A DNA stretch of 64,000 nt from Manis javanica (Eukaryota; Chordata; Mammalia; Pholidota; Manidae): the NCBI RefSeq assembly GCF_040802235.1, contig NC_133157.1, positions 35,616,501 to 35,680,500 of the forward strand, given 5' to 3'. Position 1 is the first letter of the stretch; every line of letters starts with the position of its first letter. The notes beneath the pieces were generated by a model, which was given only the letters and a program-made list of their open reading frames with translations, did no database searches and was not told the DNA's origin. Shown here piece after piece: positions 12,561-25,487 of this stretch. Both the position numbers and the translations under genes were made by a program.

Positions 12561-13214
12561 TTTTTAGGTTGTGGACACGACAGAGCAGTGTGACTGGGAG
12601 ATGAAGAGAAGCTAAGCAGTCCAAGAGTCACTGTCTGATAGTTGTAATGCAGGCTCTGAGGCATCCCAGTTTCCCAGCTAAAAGTTCAGAGAAAGAAGGC
12701 AATAAAGTCCTGCCCTCTAGACCCTTGAGCAGGACCAATTATACTCATCAGCGAGGTAAGTATATCTTTAGAAGCAACTGAAACATGGATAGAAAACCAT
12801 AGCCTCTATATCCCACGGTCTTTAGTAGTTTTTCCAGTATGGTACTTGAAAGTTCTTCAGCATTTGAATGGAATTCACACTTAGATTTGGCTGGCAGGTA
12901 GCTGAGAGCTAGGACTCTCTGAGATCCAGGAAAGGAGGAGGGAGAGAGGTATCAAAGAAAGTTGGTAATGAAGGGAAACCAAGAATCTCAAGAGAATAAA
13001 AGCCAACATGTCTCAGACTGGCACTGTTGCTGCTTTTTTGGGGACCCTTAGGCAGGAGGAGGGGACGGATAAGAACCCTGTTGCAAGAGAGAACCATCTA
13101 CCAACTTTATGACTATCTCTAAGCCATGCTCCAAGGCCATTAAAAGTTGACTATTCCTGCAAGTTTCTCATCTTTTGGGAAATGTCTCCCAATGTCAGAG
13201 AAATTTAATACAAA

Positions 13215-13330
13215 TAACTGATTCAAGAAATATTATTAAGTATCTTTTAAGTCAGGCATAGGGAGAGGACACAAAAGTAAACAAAGCACAGTTCCTATCC
13301 TTAGTTTATAAGGTGATAGGAAAGATCTGT
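13215..13330 (-). repeat. L2 fragment
   Basis: The order 'tattattaagtatcttttaa', 'gtcaggcata', 'agtaaacaaagcacagttcc' is the reverse complement of the L2 3' consensus (gain in size, amount spent, location text). Diverged; the homology may extend further right. Confidence 0.45.
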
Positions 13331-14269
13331 GAGAAATAGAGGGTAACTAAACTAGGGCAGTAAATATGGAACTGAAGGGGAAAGAGGGACAATCTCCTTA
13401 ATACTTCACAGGGTGTTAAAGAGCTGAAAAGTGATAGAATTTGGCACACAATGACCATGAATATAGTAGATAATATCCTCTCTGTTGTAGCACATGATTG
13501 GGTGAGAAGATAAAAGGAGAGTGAGTTTTAAAATCATGTTGGCTAGAAGGATGATGCTAGAGTTAACTGATAGATAGGAAACCCAGGAGGAATAGTTGGG
13601 AAAGAAAGGTACATTTCCTTTGGTTACATATTAAGTTTGAGATTGGGATATCCTTGCAGATACACCCATTAGACAGTAGATGATGTAGCTTGGACACCAA
13701 GAAAGCAGTCCAGGCTAGAGATAAGAGACTTCAATCAATAAAGATATAATTATTTTACTCCCCAATTTGTTGTAAGTTAGGCAAAGCCAGAATGCAAACC
13801 CAGCTATATCTTTCATCAGGGCCCATGCCTCTAGTGAGGCATACTACAGGAATTCAGCAGAAGCTGCGGAAGGAATCAAGATAGGCTTCTCAAGAGAAAT
13901 AGCATGTGGAGGAGATCTGGACATGCAAAGATGGAAGAAAGGATATTCCATACAAAGAAAATAAGCAACATGAGCAAATCAGGAAATGAAAATATTGAAC
14001 CTGTACAGGTATGTAAGAGTTAGCTGTGAAGAGTTTGAAAGTTGGAGCCATAAGGTTGCCAGGAGACTACAGAATGAGAGGGGAACCAAAGTCAGCTTAT
14101 AGAGAACACCTATTTTTAAGTAGTAGGATGAAAAGACAGAAAAGGAATACAGGGAAAAAATCAAACCACTTGTAAATTCTTCCATTGTAGATATTATCCT
14201 ATTGAAGAGTAATTACACATCTATCTTAAGAGTTAGAGCTCCCCAACAGCAAATGACATGTCTTCTCTA

Positions 14270-14356
14270 TCTACATCCCTAACACATAGCACAACAACTG
14301 GGCGAGAGGACCTAAAAATGATTTATTGACTAGTTGAATAAATGAATGAGTGAATG
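14270..14356 (+). repeat. L2 3' end fragment
   Basis: The sequence runs from 'ctacatccctaacacatagc' to 'gaataaatgaatgagtgaat', which is the L2 3' end with its AATGAATGA-type repeat. Confidence 0.55.
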
Positions 14357-14568
14357 AGAATGTTTTATGAATTAGTTATTGTCAAAGATAAAGAAAGCTG
14401 GACACCAAAGAGGTAAGTACAGATTTTGATCAGTAATATGCTATTGCAATAGGGAAAATAGCATGAACTAAACTCAGTTTCAATTTGTACAGAACTGAAT
14501 GAACATTTTAAGGGGAAAATGAAGGAATAGGGAAGAAGTTGACAGTGAACTCAATTGAGTCAGAAGTG

Positions 14569-14586
14569 AAAAATCACACAAAGTAG
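14569..14586. repeat. Target-site duplication, left copy
   Basis: The 18-base string aaaaatcacacaaagtag sits immediately before the L1 5' end. It is repeated without a mismatch at 21394-21411, right after an A-run. Such a pair marks one LINE-1 insertion event. Confidence 0.85.
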
Positions 14587-15488
14587 AGGCGGAGTCAAGA
14601 TGGCAGTGTGAGTAAAGCAGTGGAAATCTCCTCCCAAAACCATATATATTTTTGAAAATACAACAAATGCAACTATTCTTAAAAGAGAGACCAGAAGATA
14701 AAGGACAACAGCCAGGCTACAACTACATATGCGAGAACCGAGCACCTCATGAAGGGGGTAAGCTGTGGTATGGCAGGATCTGAGCGCCACCCCTACCCCA
14801 GCTCCCTGGTGGGAGGTAAGGAGTTGGAGCAGGGAGGGAGAGGGAGCCCAGGACTGCTAAATTCCCAGCCCTTGCCATCCTCACTGGGAGCATAGACGCA
14901 CAGTGCGTGGTGTGCTGGATACTAGGGAAACGGAACAGTAGAACCTGTGAGCGGGTTCCCATAGCCAGAACCCCTGGGACAAAAGAAAAGTGAGTGCTTT
15001 TTGAAAGTCTTAAAGGGACAAGACCCTCACAGCTGGATGGAAGCATCCCAGCACACTCAGCTCAGCAGCTGGGAATCCCGGGGAACTCCGGATGCCCCAA
15101 CCCCCTGGGAGGCAGCACAGCTCTGGGGCCCCCCACTGTGATAAACAGCCTCCCACCCATTCCTCCTCTGGCCTGGCCCGGCCATAGTAGAGCAGCACCC
15201 TGAGACCAGTCTCCCCCTCAGCAGCCGCGCAGAGCGTCCTCCACAGCGGCCAGGGCAAGAATCAGAGACCCCGTCTGTGTGCAGCTGCCCAGCACAAGCC
15301 AAAAGGGGTTGCCATTCTCGCAGGGGAGGAAGGCATTAAGCAAGCGGGAAGGGACTTCGTTCTCCCAGTTCACACATGTGCCAACTGCCCACAAATATCT
15401 CTATCACTACAAAAAGGCAGAAGAATTTGATCCAGAACACAAACACACAGACATCCTCCCCTTAGAAGGACCCTGGGAAGATAGATTT

Positions 15489-16250
15489 AACCAATCTTCC
15501 TGAAAAAGAATTCAAAATAAAGATCATGACCATGCTGATGGACTTGCAGAGAAATATGCAAGAGCTAAGGAGGGAGAATACAGAAATAAAAAAATCGGTG
15601 GAAGGACTTAAAAGCAGAATGGACGAGGCACAAGAGGCCGCTAATGGAATAGAAATCAGAGAACAGGAACACAGAGAAGCTGATGCAGAGAGAGATAAAA
15701 GGATCTCCGGTAATAAAAGAATATTAAGAGAACTGGGTGACCAATACAAAAGAAACAAAATCCGCACTAAAGGGGTACAAGAAGAAGAAGAGAGATAAAA
15801 AAGGGATAGAAAGTGTATTTGAACAAATAATTGCTGAAAACTTCGCCAAACTGGGGGAGGAAATAGTCACTCAACACAGAATCATACAGAATTCCCAACA
15901 GAAGGGACCCAAGGAAGACAACACCAAGACACATAATAATTAAAATGGTGAAGATCAAGGACAAGGACAGAGTATTAAAGGCAGCCAGAGATAGAAAAAA
16001 GGTCACCTACAAAGGAAAATTCATCAGGTTATCATCAGACTTCTCAACAGAAACCTTACAGGCCAGAAGAGAATGGCATGATATATTTAATGCAATGAAA
16101 CAGAAGGGCCTTGAACCAAGAATACTGTATCTAGCACAATTATCATTTGAATATGGAAGAGGGATTAAACAATTCCCAGACAAGCAAAAGTTGAGGGAAT
16201 TTGCCTCCCACAAACCACCTCTACAGGGTATTTTAGAGGGAATGCTCTAG
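15489..16250 (+). pseudogene. L1 copy A ORF1 (broken)
   Basis: ORF1 encodes the L1 RNA-binding chaperone. A charged coiled-coil segment is readable from 15526 (MTMLMDLQRNMQELRRENTE and on). The RNA-recognition and C-terminal region is readable from 15945 to 16250 (for example REWHDIFNAMKQKGLEPRIL), ending at a TAG. These pieces lie in different frames (frame 1, then 2, then 0), so at least two indels separate them. No intact protein is possible. Confidence 0.85.
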
Positions 16251-16536
16251 ATGGAAGCACTCCTAAGGCCAAATACATGTCACCTGAAAAAATAAAATCA
16301 CAGCAAAGAAGGCAGAACAATCAAATACTAACTAAAGGCAAAAAATAAAATCAACTACCCCCAAAAGCAGTCAAAAGAAACAAAAAAGAGCACAAAATAA
16401 AACACCCAACATATAAAGAATGGAGGAGGAGGAATAATAAGGGAGAGAAATAAAGAATCATCAGACTGTGTTTACAATAGCTCAATAAGTGAGTTAAGTT
16501 AGACAGTAAGATAGTTAAAAAGTTAACCTAGAACCT

Positions 16537-19500
16537 TTGCTAACCACGAACCTAAAGCCTGCAATGGCAATAAGTACATATCTTTCAATAATCACTCTAA
16601 ATGTAAATGGACTGAATGCACCAATCAAAAGACACAGAGTAATAGAATGGATAAAAAAGCAAGACCCATCTATATGCTGCTTACAAAAGACTCACCTTAA
16701 ACCCAAAGACATGCACAGACTAAAAGTCAAGGGATGGAAAAAGATATTTAATGCAAACAACAAGGAGAAAAAAGCAGGTGTTGCAGTACTAGTAACAGAC
16801 AAAATAGACTTCAAAACAAAGAAAGTCACAAGAGATAAAGAAGGACATTACATAATGATAAAGAGGTCAGTCCAACAAGAGGATATAACCATTCTAAATA
16901 TATATGCACCCAACACAGGAGCATCAGCATATGTGAAACAAATACTAACAGAATTAAAGGAGGAAATAGAATGCAATGCACTCATTTTAGGGGACTTCAA
17001 CACACCACTCACTCCAAAGGATAGATCCACCAGACAGAAAATAAGTAAGGACACAGAGGCATTGAACAACACAATAGAACAGATGGACCTAATAGACATC
17101 TATAGAACTCTACATCCAAAAGCAACAGGATACACATTCTTCTCAAGTGCACATGGAACATTCTACAGAATAGACCACTTACTAGGCCACAAAAAGAGCC
17201 TCAGTAAATTCAAAAAGATTGAAATTCTACCAACCAAGTTTTCAGACCACAAAAGTATAAAACTAGAAATAAATTGTACAAAGAAAGTAAAAAAGGCTCA
17301 CAAACACATGGAGGCTTAACAACATGCTCCTAAATAATCAATGGATCAATGACCAAATTAAAATAGAGACCAAGGAACATATGGAAACAAAACAACAACA
17401 CAAAGCCCCAACTCCTGTGGGATGGAGCGAAGGCAGTCTTAAGAGGAAAGTATATAGCAATCCAGGCATATTTTAAGAAGGAAGAACAATCCCAAATGAA
17501 CAGTCTAAACTCAAAATTATCAAAATTGGAAAAAGAAGAATAAATGAGACCTAAAGTCAGCAGAAGGAGGGACATAATAAAGATCAGAGAAGAAATAAAT
17601 AAAATTGAGAAGAATAAGACAATAGAAAAAAATCAATGAAACCAAGAGCTGGTGCTTTGAGAAAATAAACAAAATAGATAAGCCCCTAGCCAGACTTATT
17701 AAGAGAAAAAGAGAATCTAAACACATAAACAGAATCAGAAATGAGAGAGGAAAAGTCACGGCGGACCCCACAGAAATAAAAGAATTATTAGAGAAAACCA
17801 CAAAAAACTATATGCTAACAAGCTGGAAAGCCTAGAAGAAATGGGCAACTTCCTACAAAAATACAAGCTTCCAAGACTGGCCAAGGAAGAAACAAAAAAT
17901 CTAAAAAGACCAATTCCCAGCAATTAAATTGAAGCGGTAATCAAAAAATTACCCATGAGCAAAACTCCCGGGCCAGATGGATTTACCGCATAGTTTTATC
18001 AGACATACAGAGAAGACATACCAATTCTCCTTAAAGTTTTCCAAAAAATAGAAGAGGGAATACTTCCAGACTCATTCTATGAAGCCAGCATCACCTTAAT
18101 ACCAAAGCCAGGCAAAGACTACAACAAGAAACAAAATTACACACCAATATCCCTGATAAACATAGATGCAAAAATACTCAACAAAATATTAGCAAACCAA
18201 ATTCAAAAATACATCAAGATGATCATACACCATGACCAAGTGGGATTCATCCCAGGGATGCAAGGATGGTACAACATTCGAAAATCCATCAACATCATCC
18301 ACCATATCAACAAAAAGAAGGACAAAAATCACATGATCATCTCCATAGATGCTGAAAAAGCATTTGAAAAAATTCAACATCCATTCATAATAAAAACTCT
18401 CAACAAAATGGGTATAGAGGGCAAGTACCTCAACATAATAAAGGCCATATATGAAAAACCCACAGCCAACATCATACTGAACAGCAAGAAACTGAAAGCT
18501 TTTCCTCTATGATCGGAAAGAAGACAAGGATGCCCACTCCCCGGACTGTTACAGTACTGGAGGTCCTAGACACGTCAATTAGACAAAACAAAGAAATACA
18601 AGGAATCCAGATTGGTAAAGAAGAAGTGAAACTGTCACTATTTGCAGATGACATGATATTGTACATAAAAAACCCTAAAACCTCCACTCCAAACTACTAG
18701 AACTAATATCGGAATACAGCAAAGTTGCAGGATACAGAATTAATACACAGAAATCTGAGGTTTTCCTATACACTAACAATGAACGAATAGAAAGAGAAAT
18801 CAGGAAAACAATTCCATTCACAATTGCATCAAAGAGAATAAAATACCTAGGAATAAACCTAACCAAGGAACTAAAAGACCTATACCCTGAAAACTACAAG
18901 ACACTCTTAAGAGAAATTAAAGAGGACACTAACAAACAGAAACTCATCCCATGGCTAGGAAGAATTAATATTGTCAAAATGGCCATCCTGCCCAAAGCAA
19001 TCTACAGATTCAATGCGATCCCTATCAAATTACCAACAGCATTCTTCAAAGAACTGGAACAAATAGTTCTAAAATTCGTATGGAACCACCAAAGACCCCG
19101 AATAGCCAAAGCAATCCTGAGAAGGAAGAATTAAGTGGGGAGGATCTCGCTCCCCAACTTCAAGCTCTACTACAAAGCCACAGTAATCAAGACAATGTGG
19201 TACTGACACAAGAACAGAACCACAGGCCAGTGGAACAGAATAGAGACTCCAGACATTAACCCAAACATATATGGTCAGTTAATATACAATAAAGGAGCCA
19301 TGCACATACAATGGGGAAATGAGAGCCTCTTCAACAGCTGATGTTGGCAAAACTGGACAACTACATGTAAGAGAATGAAACTGGATCATTGTCTAACCCC
19401 ATACACAAAACTAAAGTCGAAATGGATCAAAGACCTGAATGTAAGTCATGAAACCATAAAACTCTTAGAAAAAAACATAGGCAAAAATCTCTTGGACATA

Positions 19501-20376
19501 AACATGAGCAACTTCTTCATGAACATATCTCCCCAGGCAAGGGAAACAAAAGCAAAAATGAACAAGTGGGACTATATCAAGCTGAAAAGCTTCTGTACAG
19601 CAAAGGACACCATCAATAGAACAAAAAGGAATCCTACAGTATGGGAGAATATATTCATAAATGACAGATCCGATGAAGGTTGACATCCAAAATATATAAA
19701 GAGCTCATGCACCTCAACAAACAAAAAGCAAATAATCCAATTAAAAAATGGGCAGAGGAGCTGAACAGACAGTTCTCCAAATAAGAAATTCAGATGGCCA
19801 ACAGACACATGATAAGATGCTCCACATCGCTAATCATCAGAGAAATGCAAATTAAAACCACAATAGATATCACCTCACACCAGTAAGGATTGCCACCATC
19901 CAAAAGACAACAACAAATGTTGGCAAGGTTGTGGAGAAAGGGGAACCCTCCTACACTGCTGGGGGGAATGTAAATTAGTTCAACCATTGTGGAAAGCAGT
20001 ATGGAGGTTCCTCAAAACACTCAAAATAGAAATACCATTTGACCCAGGAATTCCACTTCTAGGAATTTACCCTAAGAATGCAGCAGCCCAGTTTGAAAAA
20101 GACAGATGCACCCCTATGTTTATCACCGCAGTATTTACAATAGCCAAGAAATGGAAGCAACCTAAGTGTCCATCAGTAGATGCATGGATAAAGAAGATGT
20201 GGTACATGCACACAATGGAATATTATTCAGCCATAAGAAGAAAACAAATTCTACCATTTGCAACAACATGGATGGAGCTAGAGGGTATTATGCTCAGTGA
20301 AATAAGCCAGGTGGAGAAAGACAAGTACCAAATGATTTCACTCATATGTGGAATAGAAGAACAAATGAAAAACTGA
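16537..20376 (+). pseudogene. L1 copy A ORF2 (broken endonuclease-reverse transcriptase)
   Basis: The endonuclease domain is open from 16537 to 17319, with TLNVNGLN near the start and LGDFN and SDHK later. The usual QETH catalytic motif reads QKTH at 16684-16695, so the metal-binding glutamate is replaced by lysine. An extra A in the run before 17296 shifts the frame. Reverse-transcriptase pieces follow at 18219-18700, with the FADD active-site motif at 18641-18652. The C-terminal zinc-knuckle-side region is readable at 19375-19683 and 19987-20376. Many stops and frame changes show that it is dead. Confidence 0.9.
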
Positions 20377-20703
20377 AGGAACAAAACAGCAGCAGAATCA
20401 CAGAACCCAAGAATAGACTAACAGTTACCAAAGGGAAAGGGACTGGGGAGGATGTGTGGGAAGGGAGGGAGAAGGGGGTTATAGAAGAAAGTGGGCCTTA
20501 CGATTAGCATGTATAATGTGGGGTGGGTCACAGGGAGGGCTGTGCAACACAGAGAAGACAAGTAGTGATTTTACAACATCTTACTATGCCGATGGACAGT
20601 GACTAATGGGGTGTGGGTGGGGGACTTGGTGAAGGGAGGAGTCTTGTAAACATAATGTTCCTCATGTAATTGTAGATTAATTATACCAAAATTAAAAATA
20701 AAA

Positions 20704-21393
20704 GACAAAGGAGAGGGCTGAGGGAATTATCCCAGCAGGATGGAAATCTTTAAACAGTCATTAAGAAATGGGATAACATTGCTGGTGGTACAGTCACTGT
20801 GGAAACAGTTTCACTCTTCCTCAAAAGGTTAAACATAGAATTACTGTACCACCCAGAAATGTCATTCCTTGGTGTATAGCCATGAGAAATGAACCATATA
20901 TCCACACAGAAGCTTGTATATAGATGTTTATAGCAGCATTATTCAAAAGGGCCAGAAAGGTGGAAACAACCCAAATGTCCATCAGCCATCAATTGCCAAA
21001 CAAACTGTTATATGTCCTTCAATATAATATTCTTCTATCATAAAAAGAATGAAGTACTGGTACATGCTACAACATGGATGAATCTCAAAGCAATCCACTA
21101 AGTGAAAGAAGCCAGACACACAGGAGATCATATACTGTATGATTTCTTTTAGATGATATATACAGCTAAGCAACTTCATAGAGATAGAAAGCATATTAGA
21201 GGTTACTGGGGGATACGTTAATAGTGATTATTTAATGGGTACACAGTGTTTTTATGGGGTGATAATGTTTTGAAACTAGAGAGAGTTGGTAGTTTTACAG
21301 CAATGTCAATAAGCTAAATATCACTGAATGATATACTTTAATTATATGCTATGTGAATTTCACCTCAATAAAAAAAATTTTAGTGGGATGAAA
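20704..21393 (+). mobile_element. Probable 3'-transduced segment of L1 copy A, containing an L1M tail
   Basis: About 687 bases follow the L1's own A-rich end. They consist of roughly 70 bases of unrecognised DNA and then an ancient L1M 3' end (about 20775-21379) that finishes with AATAAA at 21367-21372. An A-run starts 18 bases later at 21391, and then comes the right copy of the 18-base target-site duplication. The simplest reading is that L1 transcription ran past the weak L1 signal into flanking DNA, used this downstream signal, and the whole RNA was inserted. Confidence 0.7.
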
Positions 21394-21411
21394 AAAAATC
21401 ACACAAAGTAG
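21394..21411. repeat. Target-site duplication, right copy
   Basis: This is a perfect 18-base match to 14569-14586, placed directly after the A-run at 21391-21398 (its leading As overlap the tail). Confidence 0.85.
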
Positions 21412-21769
21412 GAAGGGAAGGGGCTAGTGCATGCAAAATACATCTGGGTTTGCTAACTGGTGCTTATCAAAGTTAGGCTCCCACCCTCCCACAGAGACTA
21501 AGAGACAAGGACCCTATCTTCAGTGTTGATTGGAATAAACACTAATTTTTTTTGACAGCCTTGAGTTTTCTCAGGCAGGTGCTTCAAGAGAGGCTGGAGT
21601 TATTCTATGGACGACAATGAGCTGTTAGAAACTGTCAGTGTTTGTTCAAGTCTTTATAGGTCAAGGTTGAGACTAGTCAAAAAGAGGACTCAGAAGGCTT
21701 GCCTATAGTTTGGTCATTGAAGGACTCTTTGTCATTGCTAAATAGTGTTGAATACTGCAGATTTCTTCT

Positions 21770-22530
21770 TACCAGCTTTATTAAGGTATAATTCATATAT
21801 CATAAACTTCACCTGTTTTAAGTGTAGAATTCAGTAATCAATTTTCACAGGTTTGCAACCATCACTACAATCCAATTTTAGAATATTTCCCTTATACCAA
21901 AAGAGGTCCCCTGTACCCATTTGCAGTCACCCTCTGTTCCCACCCCCAGGCAATCAATCGCTAGTCTTTGTCTCTACAGATTTGCTTTTCTGTTCCCTTC
22001 ATATAAATGGAACTACACAGTGAAACAAAGACACTATACTATGTCTTTTGTGTCTAGCTTCATTCACTTAGCATAATGAATTTAAGATCTATCCATGTTG
22101 CAAGATTGATCAATATTTCACTCCCTTTTATTGATGCATAGTATTCTATAGTATGGATAGAATTTTCTGTATCTATTTGTTTCTAGTTTGGGGCTATTAA
22201 GAATAATGCTGCCATGAATGGACATAAGAAACTGTCAAGCTGTTTTCCAAAGTAGCTACCTCGTATTTCATTCCCATCAGCAGTGAATAAGAATTCTAAT
22301 TCTCCACATGCCTACTAACACTTGGTATTATCTATGTTTTTTATTGTAGCTATTCTATATGTGTATGTATATACTGGTGTCTCATGATTTTAATTTACAT
22401 TTCTCTAATGGCAAATGATGTTTAGCTTTCTTAGCCATTCATATATCTTCTTTGGTGAAATGCCTCCTATTCAAGTATTTTGCCCATTTTTAAATAAGTT
22501 TGTGTCTTATTATGCTGCAGAGATTTTGAG
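21770..22530 (-). repeat. Ancient L1 (L1M-type), antisense
   Basis: Reading the plus strand gives the familiar antisense L1M text: 'ttaaggtataattcatatat', 'gtttgcaaccatcactac', 'cttcattcacttagcataat' and 'ctattaagaataatgctgcc'. A small second match (about 22805-22860) repeats the 'aattctaatttctccacac' section, so a later insertion or duplication has split it. Non-coding. Confidence 0.75.
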
Positions 22531-23838
22531 GACTGAGCAAAGGCCTTTGAATTTGGGGATTTGATATCACTGCTATGGTAGACAACTGTTATTTGGGAAC
22601 TTCCCAACATCCTTTAAATACATTATGGTTCACACTTCTCTGGAATCTAAAAGTTCATTTTTCCCATTTGCCACTGCCTCCCTTCCACCGCTCTCAGGCC
22701 TCAAAACAGAAGATAGCATGAAGAAGGAGGTGGAACATCTTCTGGAGAAGGCAGTGTTTGGGCCTCTAACTTTCGGAGTCATTAGTGATGAATGGTCTGG
22801 TATATAGAAATTAGAATTCTAATTTCTCCACACACCTATCAACAGTTGGTATTGTCCATGTTTGGAATGTAATTGACCTCTGTGACATTTGTTGTGAAGT
22901 CTATGCCCATGGCAATGGCAGTGGGGTTTTTCCTGGTTCAATCCTGTGGTGTAATTTATATACTTCTTGTTCTTAACTGCTTAGTCTCCAAACATCCCAC
23001 AGATTAGATGAACATCCCCAATTTTTTTCTTCTTAAACTAGGAAAGAGTGGAGAATTAGGGATAAGAATCTTGACCTATCTGACAGATGGTCATTGCAGG
23101 TTTTCAAATGCAAAGCCTAAATCCACACTGAAAAGGGATAAGAAGTAAGGTTGTAGACACTCCTTTAAATTGACTAATATTTAGGACAAGATGCATTAAC
23201 CTACAACAAATACAAAAGACATTGGAAACTAAAACAGCCAAGAAATTATTTTGAAACTATAAAATTAGTGATAATAGAGAAAAGTTATAAATGCCAAAGC
23301 AGCAAAACTAGAACAAAAACATTACTCCCATGCTTAAAATCTATGACTCTGTATTATCAGATGAACAAGATTATTTTTATGGAAATATATTCCATGAAAA
23401 TTATTCAAATAAAAGGGTAAAACCCTTGCAAAAAGATCTCAGGACAAGGACTATCTAAATAATGGAATCTGAAAATCAGAATGCCCAACAATTCAATGAA
23501 TTCCAATAGATCAATTTATTCATTCCTGTCAAGTGTTTACTAATATTTATTTATGAGTAATACTGTAATCTTACACAAATGGATAAATATCAGAAGAGGA
23601 GGCTATATAAGACATGTAGGCGTTAATGCAATCAAGAAAAATTTATTACTTACTAAGTACCACACATAGAGCTACAGAAACAAAGAATAAGACATTCCTT
23701 AAAGAATGCAGTCTGGGGATAAACAGACTGAAAATCCATGGTTGAGGTGAAGAAGAGGGTTATTTGTGCATATCTACATAGAGATTTTAGAAATATTTAA
23801 ATACTTAAGAAGTTTTTTTTTTAACTTAGCAAATACAT
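22530..23838. other. Intergenic, nothing recognised
   Basis: AT-rich DNA with no gene, apart from the short L1M-like echo near 22805-22860. A small frame at 22625-22807 has no recognisable family and no supporting context. Confidence 0.5.
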
Positions 23839-25245
23839 ACAGACTCAAAAATGGCCATTCTGCCTAAATCAATCTACAGATTCAATGTAATCCCTATAAA
23901 AATACCAACAACATTCTTCAACAAACTAGAGCATATAGTTCTAAAATTCATATGGGACCACAAAAGACACCAAAAAGCCAAAGAAATCCTGAAAAGGAAG
24001 AACAAAACTGGGGGGATTACAATCCCCCAAGTTAAAGCTCTACTACAAAGCCACAGTAATCAAAACAATTTGGTACTGGCACAAGAACAGACCCATAGAT
24101 CAATGGAACAGATAGAGAGCCCTGATGTAAACCTACACATATATGGTCAATTAATATATGATAAAAGAGCCATGAATATACAATGGGGAAAAGACAGCCT
24201 CTTTAGCAACTGATGTTGGCACAACTGGACAGCTACATGTAAGAGAATGAAACTGCATTATTGTCTAACCCCATACACAAAAGTACCTCAAAATGGATCA
24301 AAGACCTGAATGTAAATCATGGAACCATAAAACTCATAGAAAAAAAAACATAGGCAAAAATCTCTTAAATATAAACATGAACAACTTTTTCCTGGACACA
24401 TCTCCTCAGGCAAGGGAAACAAAATAAAAAATGAACAAGTGGGACTATATCAAACAAAAAGCTTCTGTATAGCAAAGGATACCATCAGCAGACCAAAAAG
24501 GCATCCTGCAATATGGGAGAATATACTCATAAATAACTTATCTGATAAGGGTTAACATCCAAAATATATAAAGAACTCACACAACTCAACACCCAAAAAA
24601 CAAATAACGCAATTAAAAAATGGGCAGAGTTGCTGAACAGACACTTCTCCAAAGAAGAAATTCAGATGGCCAACAGGCATATAAAAAGACACTCCACATC
24701 ACTAATCATCAGGGAAATGCAAATTAAAATCACAATGAGATAATCACCTCACACCAGTAGAATGGCCAACATGCAAAAGAGAAGCAATAACAAATGCTAG
24801 CAAGGATGCAGAGAAAGGGGAACTCTCCTACACTGTTGGTGGGAATGTAAATTGGTTCAACTGCTGTAGAAAGCAATATGGAGGTTCCTCAAAAAACTAA
24901 AAATAGAAATACCATTTGACCCTGGAATCCCACTCCTTGGAATTTACCCAAAGAATACAACTTCTCAGATTCAAAAAGACATATGTACCCCTATGTTTAT
25001 CGCAGCACTTTTTACAATAGCCAGGATATGGAAGCAACCTAAGTGTCCATCAGTAGATGAATGGATAAAGAAGATGTGCTACATATACACAATGGAATAT
25101 TATTCAGCCATAAAAAGAAAATAAATCTTGCCATTTGCAATAACATGGATGGAGTTAGAGGGTATCATGCTTAGTGAAATAAGCCAGGTGGACAAAGACA
25201 AGTACCAAATGACTTCACTTATTTGTGGAGTATAAAAACAAAGCA
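23839..25245 (+). mobile_element. LINE-1 fragment (ORF2 3' part, both ends missing)
   Basis: The sequence starts inside late ORF2 (the 'MAILPKSIYRFN' motif from 23851) and runs to the end of the ORF2 region near 25245. It has no 3'UTR or poly(A) tail. A 120-codon frame stays open at 23851-24213 and the rest is broken. Loss of both ends means either a deletion after insertion or an irregular insertion. Confidence 0.82.
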
Positions 25246-25487
25246 AGGCAGATGCACTAAGAGAGATCTAAGATCCACGAGAGATTCTGGAAATAATAGA
25301 ATTTTACTCACAGATGGCTTCTCTTCAGACACCTGATTTCTCCATCATTCAATGAGTGGGGAAGACCTGAAGGTCCAAGGAGTCTTAGGAATTGAAGAGA
25401 CCCCAGAAATGTGTTGTCCATCCAGCCCCTTCCTCTAGAAGCTTCATCTAAAGGAACCAGCTTTTGATAAAAAGTTTTGTATTTCGG
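25246..25487. other. Spacer between two LINE-1 copies
   Basis: Non-L1 DNA of about 240 bases. The section near 25390-25440 may be a diverged old SINE, but I cannot confirm it. Confidence 0.4.

Larger units (their letters stand above)
11180..14568. other. UNC13B-ATOSB intergenic DNA, left part
   Basis: No gene is visible. It holds L2 tails (about 11530-11612 on +, 13215-13330 on -, 14270-14356 on +), an LTR-like element (about 11885-12361) and a MIR (12395-12560), listed separately where clear. I recognise nothing in 11180-11530, 12560-13210 or 13330-14270. Confidence 0.6.
14587..20704 (+). mobile_element. Nearly full-length LINE-1 (copy A)
   Basis: The element starts with a 5'UTR beginning aggcggagtcaagatgg and continues through ORF1 and ORF2 remnants to a G-rich 3'UTR. 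That ends at 20704 in an A-rich stretch with an AATAAA signal at 20697-20702. It is about 6.1 kb, the normal length of a complete mammalian L1. Both ORFs carry several frameshifts and stops, so it cannot move on its own. The next 687 bases also seem to have been inserted with it (see the transduction entry). The 5'UTR closely resembles that of copy B at 25.49 kb. Confidence 0.92.

Noticed and set aside
22625-22807. 60-codon frame
   Set aside because: No domain, no conservation signal visible, and isolated in intergenic DNA.
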